A DNA stretch of 64,000 bases from Psychrobacillus glaciei (GCF_008973485.1 NZ_CP031223.1:186001-250000), one strand, 5' to 3'; shown: positions 41,018 to 50,457, numbered from the stretch's first letter. Numbers and translations: made by a program. Notes: generated from the sequence alone by a model not told the origin.

Positions 41018-42080
41018 TTTCTCGCTCCTCTCCATGTGCAGTCTCTTGGGCACTTGCGGTTCTCTCAATTGGCAGTTTCACTTCAACAATTGTTCCTTGT
41101 GATGGGACAGATACTACTTTGCAAGTAGCACCTATTTCAACCGCTCTTTCCTTTACATTATCCAAGCCGTAAGAACCCGTTTTCCCGTCTGAGACATCAA
41201 AGCCGACCCCATTATCCTGTACTCGGAAAATAGCAAGATTGTCCCGTTCCACGAATAATATGTCTACTTCTGTCGCTTTTGCATGTCGCAAAGTATTAGA
41301 TAATGTTTCCTGAGCAATTCGGAATAAATGATCCTCCGCACCTTTTGGTAGGGAAACCTCTTCTAGTCGATAACGAATTGTAAAAAATACTTTTTGTTGA
41401 AGCTCCAAAAGCAACTCTTCCATTCCTTGCTTCAACGTCTTATTATGCAGAGCAGCTGGACGTAAATGAAGTAACAATGCACGCATTTCTAACTGAGCTT
41501 GTTGTACAATCTTTTCTGTTTGAAGTAAAGTTTTTGGTGCTTCTCTTTGTTGCGACTCTTCTATTTCTACCATGGTAGTAAGGAGCATGGATGCAGCGAA
41601 CAATTGCTGTGAAACCGAATCATGCAGCTCTCTTGCCAAGCGCTGTCTTTCTTGCACGATTCGTTCCTGAATAAGCTTATCTTGTGCTTCTGCTTTTTCA
41701 TTCGTAATACGTTGCAATGTTTTTCGTTGGGTGAAGATGAGCTGCTCTAATTGATTGGTCGTGACATGTAGTCGCTTAGAGTAAGCATATTTTTTCTTAG
41801 TTGGTACAAATTCTTCTGCCTCCAACAAAGGTCTTAAGCTGTTTTCAATTTTCTTTTCTTGATCGCGTACTTTGAGAAGTGTATTTGTGGAAAAACTAAA
41901 ACTCATAAACGCTAAAACCATAATAATCCAAGCACCTAAAGGGATTTGTGCATATGTAGTCTCCAATAAAGACCACCATTCTGAATCATTAGGCCATCCC
42001 CAAAGTGCATATAATAGCATTGCTGCAAGCGCTAATAAAATAAAAAAGAAGGAAAATCCTTGACCGAAGAATATCTTCAT
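40992..42080 (-). CDS. liaS: Sensor histidine kinase LiaS
   Basis: A 362-residue kinase with two membrane helices (residues about 8-28 and 45-63), a linker coiled coil, the HisKA_3 histidine in RELHDSVSQQLFAASMLL and an ATPase domain ending with DNGVGFDVSDGKTGSYGLDN. The short loop between the helices is typical of intramembrane-sensing kinases. It overlaps liaF by 4 bp at its start and liaR at its end. It is held inactive by LiaF in the Bacillus model. Confidence 0.93.
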   Translation of the reverse strand: MKIFFGQGFSFFFILLALAAMLLYALWGWPNDSEWWSLLETTYAQIPLGAWIIMVLAFMSFSFSTNTLLKVRDQEKKIENSLRPLLEAEEFVPTKKKYAYSKRLHVTTNQLEQLIFTQRKTLQRITNEKAEAQDKLIQERIVQERQRLARELHDSVSQQLFAASMLLTTMVEIEESQQREAPKTLLQTEKIVQQAQLEMRALLLHLRPAALHNKTLKQGMEELLLELQQKVFFTIRYRLEEVSLPKGAEDHLFRIAQETLSNTLRHAKATEVDILFVERDNLAIFRVQDNGVGFDVSDGKTGSYGLDNVKERAVEIGATCKVVSVPSQGTIVEVKLPIERTASAQETAHGEERENDSNITSG

Positions 42081-42778
42081 TTACGAATCACCTCGATATC
42101 CCCAATCCATGTGGAAACAGTGATGACTAACTCTGAAGCGTATGCAACATCTACTAAATACCCATCTTTTAACACGACTGATTGATTCCATAAACGCTGA
42201 ATTCCACGACCAAAAATGTTCGCTTCTCCAATAATCGTTGCATAATGGAGCCTAACAGGTACTTCATATGGAACATAAATTGTAACTTTTCCAAGTGACT
42301 GACGAATAGAAATAAAGGAGGTACCTTTTGGTAATACGGTTTGTGTTACATCAATAACATGCTCTCCGTAGAAACTCTGAACATGAACATCTTGCCATTC
42401 ATACGCATTAAACGGAGTAGTTTGTGCAGAAAATAGTTTGTTCTGAATGATACTATTGGGAGTTTCTTTATAGACAGTGTCGAATGGTCGTATCATTTGA
42501 CGAATCGGTTCATTTTTCCAAAGTTTATAAAGTACATATATCATAATGGCAATAAGTAAAAGACGCAGACTCCACATCGAAAAAATAGCGATGAGAATAA
42601 AAATAAATCCACCCCAAAATAAAAAGCGTGCACGTCTTCGTAAACTAAAATAAACCATCCCGATGCCAAGAAGGACTAATACAATGCTGCCATTTCCAAA
42701 AACTGTAGCCTCGATAAACATAAGAAAAACAAAACAAATGAGAATAAACGCAAGCTTGTTTGTTCGGTTTTCTTTCAT
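42077..42778 (-). CDS. liaF: Negative regulator LiaF
   Basis: A 233-residue protein with about four N-terminal helices (to about residue 90) and a C-terminal beta-rich DUF2154 domain (RQSLGKVTIYVPYEVPVRLH, IIGEANIFGRGI, STWIGDIEVIRK). In Bacillus it represses LiaS until cell-wall antibiotics act. ATG 42778 has AAGGAGG upstream. Separated from liaH by 127 bp but on the same strand. Confidence 0.92.
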   Translation of the reverse strand: MKENRTNKLAFILICFVFLMFIEATVFGNGSIVLVLLGIGMVYFSLRRRARFLFWGGFIFILIAIFSMWSLRLLLIAIMIYVLYKLWKNEPIRQMIRPFDTVYKETPNSIIQNKLFSAQTTPFNAYEWQDVHVQSFYGEHVIDVTQTVLPKGTSFISIRQSLGKVTIYVPYEVPVRLHYATIIGEANIFGRGIQRLWNQSVVLKDGYLVDVAYASELVITVSTWIGDIEVIRK

Positions 42779-42905
42779 ATTAAGTATTCCTCCTTCTTCA
42801 CATAAAGATATGGAGGAGAAAATTCCTCCCCCCTTAAATTTCAATTTAGTAACCGTTCAGACTCAAACGGCTTTACTACGAGAATGCTCACGCTTTTCTT
42901 ATAGT

Positions 42906-43544
42906 TTACACAATTTCCGCTTTAGGTTGTGCATTTTTTTCTAACATTTCTAAACGTTGTTCCATAGAAGTGACTTCATGTTCTTTTTCTATCTTTGTTC
43001 CAAGGCGTTCAATATATTGTTCCATCTCTTGGAAAGTTCCGAAACTCTTTTCTTTTTGTTCTGGCTGTAAGATACGATCCATTTGGTGATGAGCGCGTGT
43101 AACGTTTTCTTTACCCATTAATTGCAATTGACGAACTTTCATATCTTTAATTTTATGTTTCATCTCTTCGTATTTACGCTCTAGACCGAAAAGTTCTTCG
43201 GTCGTTTGGAGAATGCTGTTTTGTAAGACAGAAGTTCTTTCGCTGTAAGCATCCACTTCTACTTGCGCAAAAGCTATTAAATCTTCTTCGCCACTAACTG
43301 TTGCAAGCTCTACTTGAGCTTTGCGCTTTTCAACCATTAGTATTGTCTCTCCAAGTTCTTTTTCAAGCGCTTGTTTTAATTTTCCTTGGCGTTCTAACCA
43401 TTTACCAGTTTGTTCTGTTTGTTTTTCTGCTTCACGGATGTATTGATTGAGCATCGCAATTGGATTTTTCTCTTCTTTTTTATCAAATAATTTGTGTAAG
43501 TCTGCCTCTACTGAATATTTTAGTCTTTTAAAAAGTGATGTCAT
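42906..43544 (-). CDS. liaH: PspA/IM30-family protein LiaH
   Basis: A 212-residue, almost fully coiled-coil protein of the phage-shock/ESCRT-III-like family. The start MTSLFKRLKYSVEADLHKLF and NPIAMLNQYIREAEKQTEQT match LiaH/PspA. It forms large oligomers that support the membrane under envelope stress. ATG 43544 has AAGGAGG upstream; it overlaps no gene but lies 13 bp after liaI's stop region. Confidence 0.92.
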   Translation of the reverse strand: MTSLFKRLKYSVEADLHKLFDKKEEKNPIAMLNQYIREAEKQTEQTGKWLERQGKLKQALEKELGETILMVEKRKAQVELATVSGEEDLIAFAQVEVDAYSERTSVLQNSILQTTEELFGLERKYEEMKHKIKDMKVRQLQLMGKENVTRAHHQMDRILQPEQKEKSFGTFQEMEQYIERLGTKIEKEHEVTSMEQRLEMLEKNAQPKAEIV

Positions 43545-43557
43545 GTTATTTTCCTCC

Positions 43558-43911
43558 TTATTTTGAAAGTTCATTCCATTGCTTTTCGAAATTTACAAAT
43601 GGGTCATCTGATTTTACGATTGATTTAGTAAAACAAAATGATTGTTTATTCCACTTCTTAACAACATATAACACTACTACGATTGCTAAAATACCGAAGA
43701 AACCAGGTACGTTTGCAACCGCTGAAAATAATCCGATGATTCCTACAGTTGCCCAAAAGATTTTCAAAAACGTAGAATCGCTTTTCAAGTAAAAATGTAC
43801 CCCCGCAAAAACAACTAATGCTGATATTGCAAGACCTATTAAAGAACCTAAGCTTGCTAGTGCAACTATTCCTGCGATTATACCGAGTGCCAATAAGCCA
43901 AATTTTTTCAT
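43558..43911 (-). CDS. liaI: LiaI-like membrane protein
   Basis: A 117-residue protein with three to four hydrophobic helices (LLALGIIAGIVALASLGSLI, LAISALVVFAGVHFYL, IFWATVGIIGLFS, FFGILAIVVVLYVV) and a polar C-terminal tail. Position directly ahead of liaH, as in Bacillus, marks it as the membrane anchor LiaI. GAAGGGAGG precedes the ATG. The tail of about 30 residues is longer than usual and could contact LiaH. LiaG is missing from this operon. Confidence 0.78.
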   Translation of the reverse strand: MKKFGLLALGIIAGIVALASLGSLIGLAISALVVFAGVHFYLKSDSTFLKIFWATVGIIGLFSAVANVPGFFGILAIVVVLYVVKKWNKQSFCFTKSIVKSDDPFVNFEKQWNELSK

Positions 43912-44072
43912 ATGATTGTTCCTCCCTTCGTTTGTATACATAGCTTATCAATTCCACCAACTTATCCAAACGGGCTAGAACATGATTTTCATATCGGTCT
44001 TGAGGCTTAGGGGAGAGTAGTCCTATAAAATCTGCTATACTAAATGAAAAATACAAATACTGGAGAACTGAA

Positions 44073-45161
44073 ATGAAAAGAATCGGTGCTGCTACATTAG
44101 TAATCATCTTATATTCGGCAATTGTTTTTTACTTTGGGTGGACAGTAGTCACCTGGTTGGAAGCTTTCTTTCCTATAAACCACTGGCTATTTGGAATTGT
44201 CTGGGCACTTATCGCATATGGATTTATCATTGGAAGAATCAATCATAGTCTGCGGTTATTTAGTATTGCGGGATCATATTGGATGATCATTATGGAATAC
44301 GGGGTTATTCTTTTTCCCATTGCCACATTAATAACGTGGATTTTCCCTGGTCAATTAAGAACGGTAGGTTGGATTGTTTTCCTTTTATTTGCATGGATTT
44401 TGATAAAAGGTACGTATAATGCATATACGCCAGTAGTTCGGGAACTTTCTATTAGCATGCCTAAACAGAACTCAGACCTTACAGAATTAAAAGTAGTAGT
44501 TGCGTCTGATTTCCACTTGGGTTTATTATCCAATAAAACGCATTTAAAAAGATTTGTGAAAAAAGCAAACGAAGAAAAACCAGATTTAGTCTTACTCGTT
44601 GGGGATTTAGTGGATGACGATCCAATTTGGTTCGTGAAAAATGGCATGTCCGAAGTGATGAAGCAACTATCGTCCACGTATGGTGTATATGGGGTACTCG
44701 GAAATCATGAATACTACGGCAAAAAAATTCCGCTTTTAGTAGAAGAGATGGAATCATCCAATGTCCACATGTTATTAGACGAAACTATTTTGTTGGCAGA
44801 TTCGTTTTATTTAACTGGCAGGGAAGACTTGACGAATAAAGAAAGAAAGCAGCTTTCCAATTTAGTACCAGAAAAACGTAACCTTCCTTGGTTTGTTATG
44901 GATCATACGCCTTCGAATCTAATGATTCCTGAAAAAGAAGGAGTAGATTTTCACGTGTCTGGTCATACGCATCGAGGACAAATGTGGCCAAATCATTTAT
45001 TTACAAGGAAATTATTCGAACTAGATTATGGGTACAAACAAAAAGGAAACTTGCATGCAATTGTGTCTTCTGGATTTGGTTTCTGGGGTCCTCCAATTCG
45101 TTTGGGTAGTCAATCGGAACTATGGTCGGTTCATATAAAATTTGAGGACGTGAAACTATAA
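44073..45161 (+). CDS. Membrane-anchored metallophosphoesterase (YkuE/YaeI-like)
   Basis: A 362-residue protein with about four N-terminal membrane helices and a calcineurin-like phosphoesterase domain. Metal motifs: VVASDFHLG, LVGDLVDDD, LGNHEYY and VSGHTHRGQMWP. Relatives YkuE and YaeI act on membrane-linked phosphates at the envelope. CTGGAGAA precedes the ATG. Head of an operon with dedA and uppP (1-bp and 9-bp junctions) and divergent from lia. Confidence 0.88.
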   Translation: MKRIGAATLVIILYSAIVFYFGWTVVTWLEAFFPINHWLFGIVWALIAYGFIIGRINHSLRLFSIAGSYWMIIMEYGVILFPIATLITWIFPGQLRTVGWIVFLLFAWILIKGTYNAYTPVVRELSISMPKQNSDLTELKVVVASDFHLGLLSNKTHLKRFVKKANEEKPDLVLLVGDLVDDDPIWFVKNGMSEVMKQLSSTYGVYGVLGNHEYYGKKIPLLVEEMESSNVHMLLDETILLADSFYLTGREDLTNKERKQLSNLVPEKRNLPWFVMDHTPSNLMIPEKEGVDFHVSGHTHRGQMWPNHLFTRKLFELDYGYKQKGNLHAIVSSGFGFWGPPIRLGSQSELWSVHIKFEDVKL

Positions 45162-45763
45162 TGGAAGCATGGATTACGGACTGGCTCAGTCAGTTTGGTT
45201 ATCTAGGCGTATTTTTGTTAATATTAATCGAAAATATTTTTCCGCCAATTCCTTCTGAAGTCATTTTAACGCTCGGTGGATTTATGACGACAACAACAAC
45301 GATGACTAGGTTAGGAATTGTTATTGCGTCAACTGCTGGTTCGGTCGGAGGAGCCGCTATTTTATATGGGATTGGTTCATTATTAGATGTAAATCGTTTG
45401 GAGAAAATTGTGCAGAAGTACGGTAAGTTGTTGCGACTAACGACTAAAGATATTCAAAAAGCCAATGTATGGTTTGAGAAATATGGTGTATGGGCCGTGT
45501 TTTTCGGAAGACTAGTTCCACTTGTTAGAAGCCTTATTTCGATTCCTGCGGGGATGTCCAAGATGGGTTTTGGTTTATTTCTTTTATTCACGACATTAGG
45601 GACGCTGATCTGGAATACGGTGTTAGTTTCGGTAGGAGCAGCGGTCGGTGAAAATTGGGATGAAATTGTAGCATATATGGATATATACTCCAATGCAGTG
45701 TATATTATTTTAGCGATTATTGGTATTATATTTTTAGTTTGGTATTTCAAAAAACGTGACTAA
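45161..45763 (+). CDS. DedA-family membrane protein
   Basis: A 200-residue DedA/SNARE-associated protein. Conserved sequence ENIFPPIPSEVILTLGG at the N-terminus and FGRLVPLVRSLISIPAGMSK are the family's functional core with the essential Glu and Arg. Members of this family (UptA in Bacillus) recycle undecaprenyl phosphate across the membrane. Here it shares the last base of the upstream stop codon and sits 9 bp before uppP, which supports that role. Confidence 0.9.
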   Translation: MEAWITDWLSQFGYLGVFLLILIENIFPPIPSEVILTLGGFMTTTTTMTRLGIVIASTAGSVGGAAILYGIGSLLDVNRLEKIVQKYGKLLRLTTKDIQKANVWFEKYGVWAVFFGRLVPLVRSLISIPAGMSKMGFGLFLLFTTLGTLIWNTVLVSVGAAVGENWDEIVAYMDIYSNAVYIILAIIGIIFLVWYFKKRD

Positions 45764-45772
45764 GGAGATCTT

Positions 45773-46600
45773 ATGGAATTTTTAGAGTTAATAAAGGCAT
45801 TAATATTAGGTTTTGTAGAAGGTATGACAGAATTTGCTCCTGTTTCGTCCACAGGTCATATGATTATTGTGGATGATATGTGGCTAAAGACGGAGACCTT
45901 TTTAGGAATGTATTCAGCAAATACGTTTAAAATTGTCGTACAGTTAGGATCTATTTTGGCAGTAGTTGTTGTGATGTGGAAACGATTATTTAGTTTAGTA
46001 GGACTATATAAAATCGATAGCGAGCAATCAAGCAAGCATTTTAATCTACTGCATGTAATTATAGGAATGCTTCCAGCTGTTATATTAGGATTTGCTCTAA
46101 AAGATTTTATTGATGATAATTTATTTGGCGTGAAAACGGTAATATTTAGCCTTGTGGCTGGATCTATCTTAATGATTATTGCAGATAAATTCGGACCGAA
46201 AAAACCTTCCATCGTTAGTTTAGATCAAATTTCGTATGGGCAAGCATTTAAAGTGGGCTTGGTACAATGTCTATCTTTATGGCCAGGGTTCTCTCGCTCG
46301 GGAGCTACCATTTCTGGTGGTGTACTATTCGGGATGAGTCATAAAACAGCTGCAGATTTTACGTTCATCATGGCAGTTCCAATTATGGCTGGGGCAAGCT
46401 TAGTATCTGTGTTGAAAAACTGGGAACAAATTAATATGGATGACATTGGGTTTTATGTAGTAGGATTTATTAGTGCGTTTGTATTCGCACTTATCTCCAT
46501 CAAGTTTTTCTTGAAATTGGTATCGCGAATCAAATTAGTACCATTTGCGATCTATCGTATCGTGTTGGCGGTAGTGCTTGCGATCATCATATATATGTAA
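45773..46600 (+). CDS. uppP: Undecaprenyl-diphosphatase UppP (BacA)
   Basis: A 275-residue membrane phosphatase that converts undecaprenyl diphosphate to the monophosphate and confers bacitracin resistance. Conserved motifs: LGFVEGMTEFAPVSSTGHMI (catalytic Glu and Ser/His region) and WPGFSRSGATISGGV. AAGGAG precedes the ATG. With dedA upstream it forms a carrier-recycling pair beside the Lia system, which senses bacitracin-type damage. Confidence 0.95.
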   Translation: MEFLELIKALILGFVEGMTEFAPVSSTGHMIIVDDMWLKTETFLGMYSANTFKIVVQLGSILAVVVVMWKRLFSLVGLYKIDSEQSSKHFNLLHVIIGMLPAVILGFALKDFIDDNLFGVKTVIFSLVAGSILMIIADKFGPKKPSIVSLDQISYGQAFKVGLVQCLSLWPGFSRSGATISGGVLFGMSHKTAADFTFIMAVPIMAGASLVSVLKNWEQINMDDIGFYVVGFISAFVFALISIKFFLKLVSRIKLVPFAIYRIVLAVVLAIIIYM

Positions 46601-46608
46601 AAATGAAT

Positions 46609-46637
46609 GGCAGACATTTCAAAATGTCTGTCTTTTG
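46609..46637 (+). terminator. Terminator of the dedA-uppP operon
   Basis: CAGACATTT / AAATGTCTG with TCTTTTG after it, nine bases behind the uppP stop. Confidence 0.7.
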
Positions 46638-46669
46638 TATGTGGACTTTGTTCCTATGTACAAGCCTAA

Positions 46670-46717
46670 ACACAATATGTTAGATTGTATAAGTAAATAA
46701 AACACAATATATAGTAT
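46670..46717 (+). promoter_or_regulatory. Paired NrdR-like boxes and promoter of the nrd operon
   Basis: ACACAATATATAGTAT (46702-46717) matches the NrdR box (acaCwATATaTwGtgt) in nearly every position. A weaker copy, ACACAATATGTTAGAT, is at 46670-46685. Their starts are 32 bp apart, three helical turns, the spacing typical of paired NrdR boxes. TTGTAT (46685), 17 nt, TATATA (46708) gives a promoter whose -10 lies in the second box. Confidence 0.68.
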
Positions 46718-46734
46718 GTGAACGATGATTTGGT

Positions 46735-47025
46735 ACCTTTATGGTTTAAAAGGGAATTCGGTAAAAAAACCGAAGCTGTCCCCGCAACTGTGAGTGTGGA
46801 CGACTGTTGAAATAGCCACTTCGAGCAATCGAGGGAAGGTCGACAGAAGGATGAAACACGAGCCAGTAGACCTGCCTCTTCATCGGTGAAGCAACACTTT
46901 CTTCGGGGGTTGAGAGGTGGGGGCGAGGGACTCTCTTTCAACCAATTGATATGTCTTGTAGTTTCCTACTTTTTAAATTTGAGCGATAACTCAGCCGAAG
47001 AGGCTTGGGGTATCGCTTTTTTGTT
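46735..47025 (+). ncRNA. Cobalamin riboswitch with terminator
   Basis: AAAGGGAA (46759), GCTGTCCCCGCAACTGT, GCCACTTC, GAAGGTCGAC and GAGCCAGTAGACCTGCC (ending about 46878) are the core boxes of the B12 aptamer in the right order. The expression platform contains an AGCGATA / TATCGCT stem (46982-46988 with 47011-47017) with an inner paired segment and T6, a likely terminator. The next gene, from 47138, is ribonucleotide reductase. Confidence 0.93.
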
Positions 47026-47137
47026 TTGTATCAAAAAAAGTATATGAGCACCACATGACCTGTCTTTAGTCCCGCATAAATGAGAGCCTGACCACGACAT
47101 ACACACCAGCCAACCAAATAAACAAGGAGGAGTTTAT

Positions 47138-49363
47138 ATGACAATCATCTCAAATACTACAAAGCAAGTAGTATTACATAATTTAACTAAGGAATTCGGG
47201 GAAGATAACATAGCACCACTTATCAAATCACATGAAAGATGGGTGAGAAAGTTCCCAGAAGGATCTACATCAGCTTGGTCCAAATCGATGTCACTAGAAG
47301 CATTAAGCTTTCTAGATGAACAAGAAACGTATTGGACATTTGTCGCAGCGCGCATTCATCTAGCGGATGTATATGAGAAAGTGGCTCTAAATAGAAAAAC
47401 AACAGCTGACACAGTTTACAGTAAGTTTGCGAGCAATGTACAAGCATTAATTGCAAAAGGGCTTTACGACAAGCGTATTGCAGAAGCATATTCAATTGAG
47501 GAACTTCAACAATTAGCGGAAATAATCGTGCCCGAGCGAGATTTTTTGTTCACGTATATCGGTTTAAAAACATTGCTCGATCGCTATGTAGCAAAAGACT
47601 TTGATAAATCGATTGTAGAACTTCCTCAAGAGCGCTGGCTAGTCATTGCAATGACACTTATGAAAGACGAGAAAGAAAATCGTCTTGCGAAAATTAAGGA
47701 ATCATACTGGGCAATGAGTAATTTATATATGACCGTGGCAACACCAACTCTTTCAAACGCAGGGAAACCTCATGGACAGTTATCTAGCTGTTTCATAGAC
47801 ACGGTAGATGACAGTCTTCAAGGGATTTACGATAGTAATACAGACATAGCGACACTGTCAAAATTCGGTGGTGGTATCGGTGTGTATATGGGGAAAGTGC
47901 GCAGTCGTGGATCTTCTATTCGCGGATTCGTTGGTGCATCAAGTGGCGTACTTCCTTGGATTAAACAATTAAATAACACAGCAGTAAGTGTGGATCAACT
48001 TGGGCAGCGTCAAGGAGCAATCGCTGTTTATCTAGATGTTTGGCATAAAGATATTTTCACGTTTCTAGATTTACGTTTGAATAATGGGGATGAACGTCTT
48101 CGTGCGCATGATATTTTTACAGGTGTATGCTTGCCAGATTTATTTATGGAAAAAGTGGACGCTCGGGAAGAATGGCATTTATTTGATCCACATGAGGTTC
48201 GCCAATTAAATGGCTATTCTTTAGAAGATTATTACGATGAAAAACGTGGAGAAGGTTCCTTCCGAGAAAAATACGAAGAATGTGCAAATGATAGCCGGTT
48301 ATCTCGTGAAACTGTTCCGGCAATTGACTTGATGAAACGAATTATGCGTTCTCAACTGGAAACAGGTGTGCCGTATATGTTTTATCGCGACGAAGTAAAT
48401 CGTAGTAATCCAAACAAGCATGCGGGTATGGTGTACAGCAGTAATCTGTGTACCGAAATATTTCAAAACCAAAGTGCCACGTCGTTTAAATCGATTGAAT
48501 TAGAAGACGATGTCATTGTGACTCGTCGAAAAGCAGGGGATTTTGTTGTTTGTAACTTATCTTCTATTAATCTTGGACGAGCGGTTCCAGCAGATGTGTT
48601 GGAGCGTTTAATCAAAATCCAAGTGCGCATGCTCGATAATGTGATTGATTTGAATATGATTCCGGTTCCACAAGCAGAACGCACAAACGCTAGATACCGT
48701 GGAATTGGCCTAGGCACATTTGGTTGGCATCATTTGCTTGCTCTAAATAGTATTCGCTGGGAATCGAACGAAGCTGTGGAGTTCGCAGATAAGTTATATG
48801 AAAGAGTGGCCTACTTAACAATCCAAGCTTCTGTAGAACTTGCAAAAGAAAAAGGGGCATATCCCTTATTTGAAGACTCGGATTGGCAAACAGGCGCATA
48901 TTTTGAAAAACGCCAATACGAAAGTGAAGAATGGAATGAACTGCGTGATCAAGTTGCCGAAAATGGAATTCGTAACGGCTACTTAATGGCGGTTGCGCCT
49001 AACTCATCAACATCTATTCTAGCTGGAAGCACTGCGAGTATCGATCCAATATTTCAAAAGTCATACTCGGAAGAAAAGAAAGATTACAAAATACCAGTAA
49101 CAGTGCCAGATCTTAATTCGGAAACGACTTGGTTTTACAAATCAGCATACTTCATTGATCAACACTGGACATTAAAGCAAAATGCTGCACGTCAGCGTCA
49201 TATCGATCAAGGTGTTTCATTAAACTTATACGTACAAAATACAATCAAAGCTAAGGAATTACTAGATATACACTTGGATGCTTGGAACAGTGGTCTAAAA
49301 ACGACCTATTACGTACGTTCTACTTCGGTTGAATTAGTCGATTGTGATTCTTGTTCAAGTTAA
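47138..49363 (+). CDS. nrdA: Ribonucleoside-diphosphate reductase class I alpha subunit
   Basis: A 741-residue catalytic subunit reducing ribonucleotides. Conserved catalytic parts: the redox Cys in GQLSSCFIDTVDD, SSNLCTEIF with the radical-relay Cys and Glu, the partner-Cys region GTFGWHHLLALNS, and a C-terminal CDSC shuttle pair. The N-terminus begins directly with the barrel region and lacks an ATP-cone, so dATP inhibition by that domain is not expected. AGGAGGAG precedes the ATG. It lies downstream of the cobalamin riboswitch and is followed by nrdB at 13 bp. No nrdI is adjacent. Confidence 0.92.
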   Translation: MTIISNTTKQVVLHNLTKEFGEDNIAPLIKSHERWVRKFPEGSTSAWSKSMSLEALSFLDEQETYWTFVAARIHLADVYEKVALNRKTTADTVYSKFASNVQALIAKGLYDKRIAEAYSIEELQQLAEIIVPERDFLFTYIGLKTLLDRYVAKDFDKSIVELPQERWLVIAMTLMKDEKENRLAKIKESYWAMSNLYMTVATPTLSNAGKPHGQLSSCFIDTVDDSLQGIYDSNTDIATLSKFGGGIGVYMGKVRSRGSSIRGFVGASSGVLPWIKQLNNTAVSVDQLGQRQGAIAVYLDVWHKDIFTFLDLRLNNGDERLRAHDIFTGVCLPDLFMEKVDAREEWHLFDPHEVRQLNGYSLEDYYDEKRGEGSFREKYEECANDSRLSRETVPAIDLMKRIMRSQLETGVPYMFYRDEVNRSNPNKHAGMVYSSNLCTEIFQNQSATSFKSIELEDDVIVTRRKAGDFVVCNLSSINLGRAVPADVLERLIKIQVRMLDNVIDLNMIPVPQAERTNARYRGIGLGTFGWHHLLALNSIRWESNEAVEFADKLYERVAYLTIQASVELAKEKGAYPLFEDSDWQTGAYFEKRQYESEEWNELRDQVAENGIRNGYLMAVAPNSSTSILAGSTASIDPIFQKSYSEEKKDYKIPVTVPDLNSETTWFYKSAYFIDQHWTLKQNAARQRHIDQGVSLNLYVQNTIKAKELLDIHLDAWNSGLKTTYYVRSTSVELVDCDSCSS

Positions 49364-49376
49364 GGAGGAAATTTAT

Positions 49377-50414
49377 ATGCAGTTAGAAAAAAGAAAACTA
49401 ATGGATAAAGAAGCTCCGAACCGTTCGACGGGAATTGTGAACGGCCAAAGTTCGAATATATTAAACTGGGACGACGTGCAATTTAGTTGGGCCTATCCAA
49501 AGTATAAAAAAATGCTTGGAAACTTTTGGACACCATTTGAGATAAATATGAGTAATGACATTAAGCAGTTTTCGCAGTTAAATGAAGCGGAGCGGGATGC
49601 GTTTTTGAAAATAATTGGGTTGCTTGCCCTTTTAGATAGTGTGCAAACCGATTTTGCAGGGAAGGTAGCTGACTTTCTGACTGATTCTAGCTTGAACGCA
49701 TTGATGATTATTTTGGCACAGCAAGAAGTTATCCATAACCATTCCTATTCGTATGTGCTTTCTAGCTTAGTATCGAAAGATGAGCAAAACCGTGTGTTTG
49801 ATTTTTGGCGCACGGAGCCTGTTTTGCAAAAACGAAATGACTTTGTGTTGAAAGGTTATGAAGAATTCGCGGAGCAGCCAAATGTTGATAGCATGCTGCG
49901 CTCGATTGTGTATGATGTCATTTTAGAAGGACTATTTTTCTATTCTGGATTTGCTTTTTTCTATCACCTTGCAAGACATCAAAAAATGGTTGGAACAAGT
50001 ACAATGATTAACTATATAAATCGGGATGAGCAGTTGCATGTCGATTTATTTGTTAAAATTTACAGAGAATTATTAACGGAGTATCCGGAGTTTGATACAC
50101 CAGAACGTGCAGTTGAGGTAGAAGAAATTTTCCGCGAAGCAGCGCAACTAGAAGTAGACTGGGCGCGTGAAATTATTGGGGAGAAAATAGACGGTCTCGA
50201 TGTAGAAGATGTCGAAGCATACATCTACTTTTACGCCAATGTGCGATGCTCTCAACTGGGTTACGACCGACCGTTCCCTGAGTATCGCAAAAATCCGTTG
50301 AAATGGATCAAAGCCTACGAAGAAGTAGATTTAGGGAAAACTGACTTTTTCGAACAAAAGTCCCGTCAATACGTCAAAGTAAATGTACAAGATAACGGAT
50401 TTGATGATTTATAA
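49377..50414 (+). CDS. nrdB: Ribonucleoside-diphosphate reductase class I beta subunit
   Basis: A 345-residue radical-generating subunit. The dinuclear metal ligands are visible: Asp87 (LLDSVQ), Glu117 and His120 (QEVIHNHSY), Glu184 (ILEGLFF), Glu218 and His221 (NRDEQLHVD). The radical tyrosine Tyr124 is in HSYSY. This places it in the tyrosyl-radical class Ia/Ib group. With no nrdI nearby, class Ia is the better guess. ATG 49377 has AAGGAGGA upstream. Confidence 0.92.
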   Translation: MQLEKRKLMDKEAPNRSTGIVNGQSSNILNWDDVQFSWAYPKYKKMLGNFWTPFEINMSNDIKQFSQLNEAERDAFLKIIGLLALLDSVQTDFAGKVADFLTDSSLNALMIILAQQEVIHNHSYSYVLSSLVSKDEQNRVFDFWRTEPVLQKRNDFVLKGYEEFAEQPNVDSMLRSIVYDVILEGLFFYSGFAFFYHLARHQKMVGTSTMINYINRDEQLHVDLFVKIYRELLTEYPEFDTPERAVEVEEIFREAAQLEVDWAREIIGEKIDGLDVEDVEAYIYFYANVRCSQLGYDRPFPEYRKNPLKWIKAYEEVDLGKTDFFEQKSRQYVKVNVQDNGFDDL

Positions 50415-50457
50415 TTTTTTGGTGGGAATAAAGGTTATGAAATAAACCACATGAAGA

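Noticed and set aside
46666-46941. A 91-residue minus-strand ORF
   Set aside because: It lies entirely over the NrdR boxes and the cobalamin riboswitch, has no ribosome site and no familiar pattern.
47041-47115. A further 21-nt array in the nrdA leader (TGAGCACCACA, TGAGAGCCTGACC)
   Set aside because: Spacing of the similar words is irregular and only two partial matches exist.
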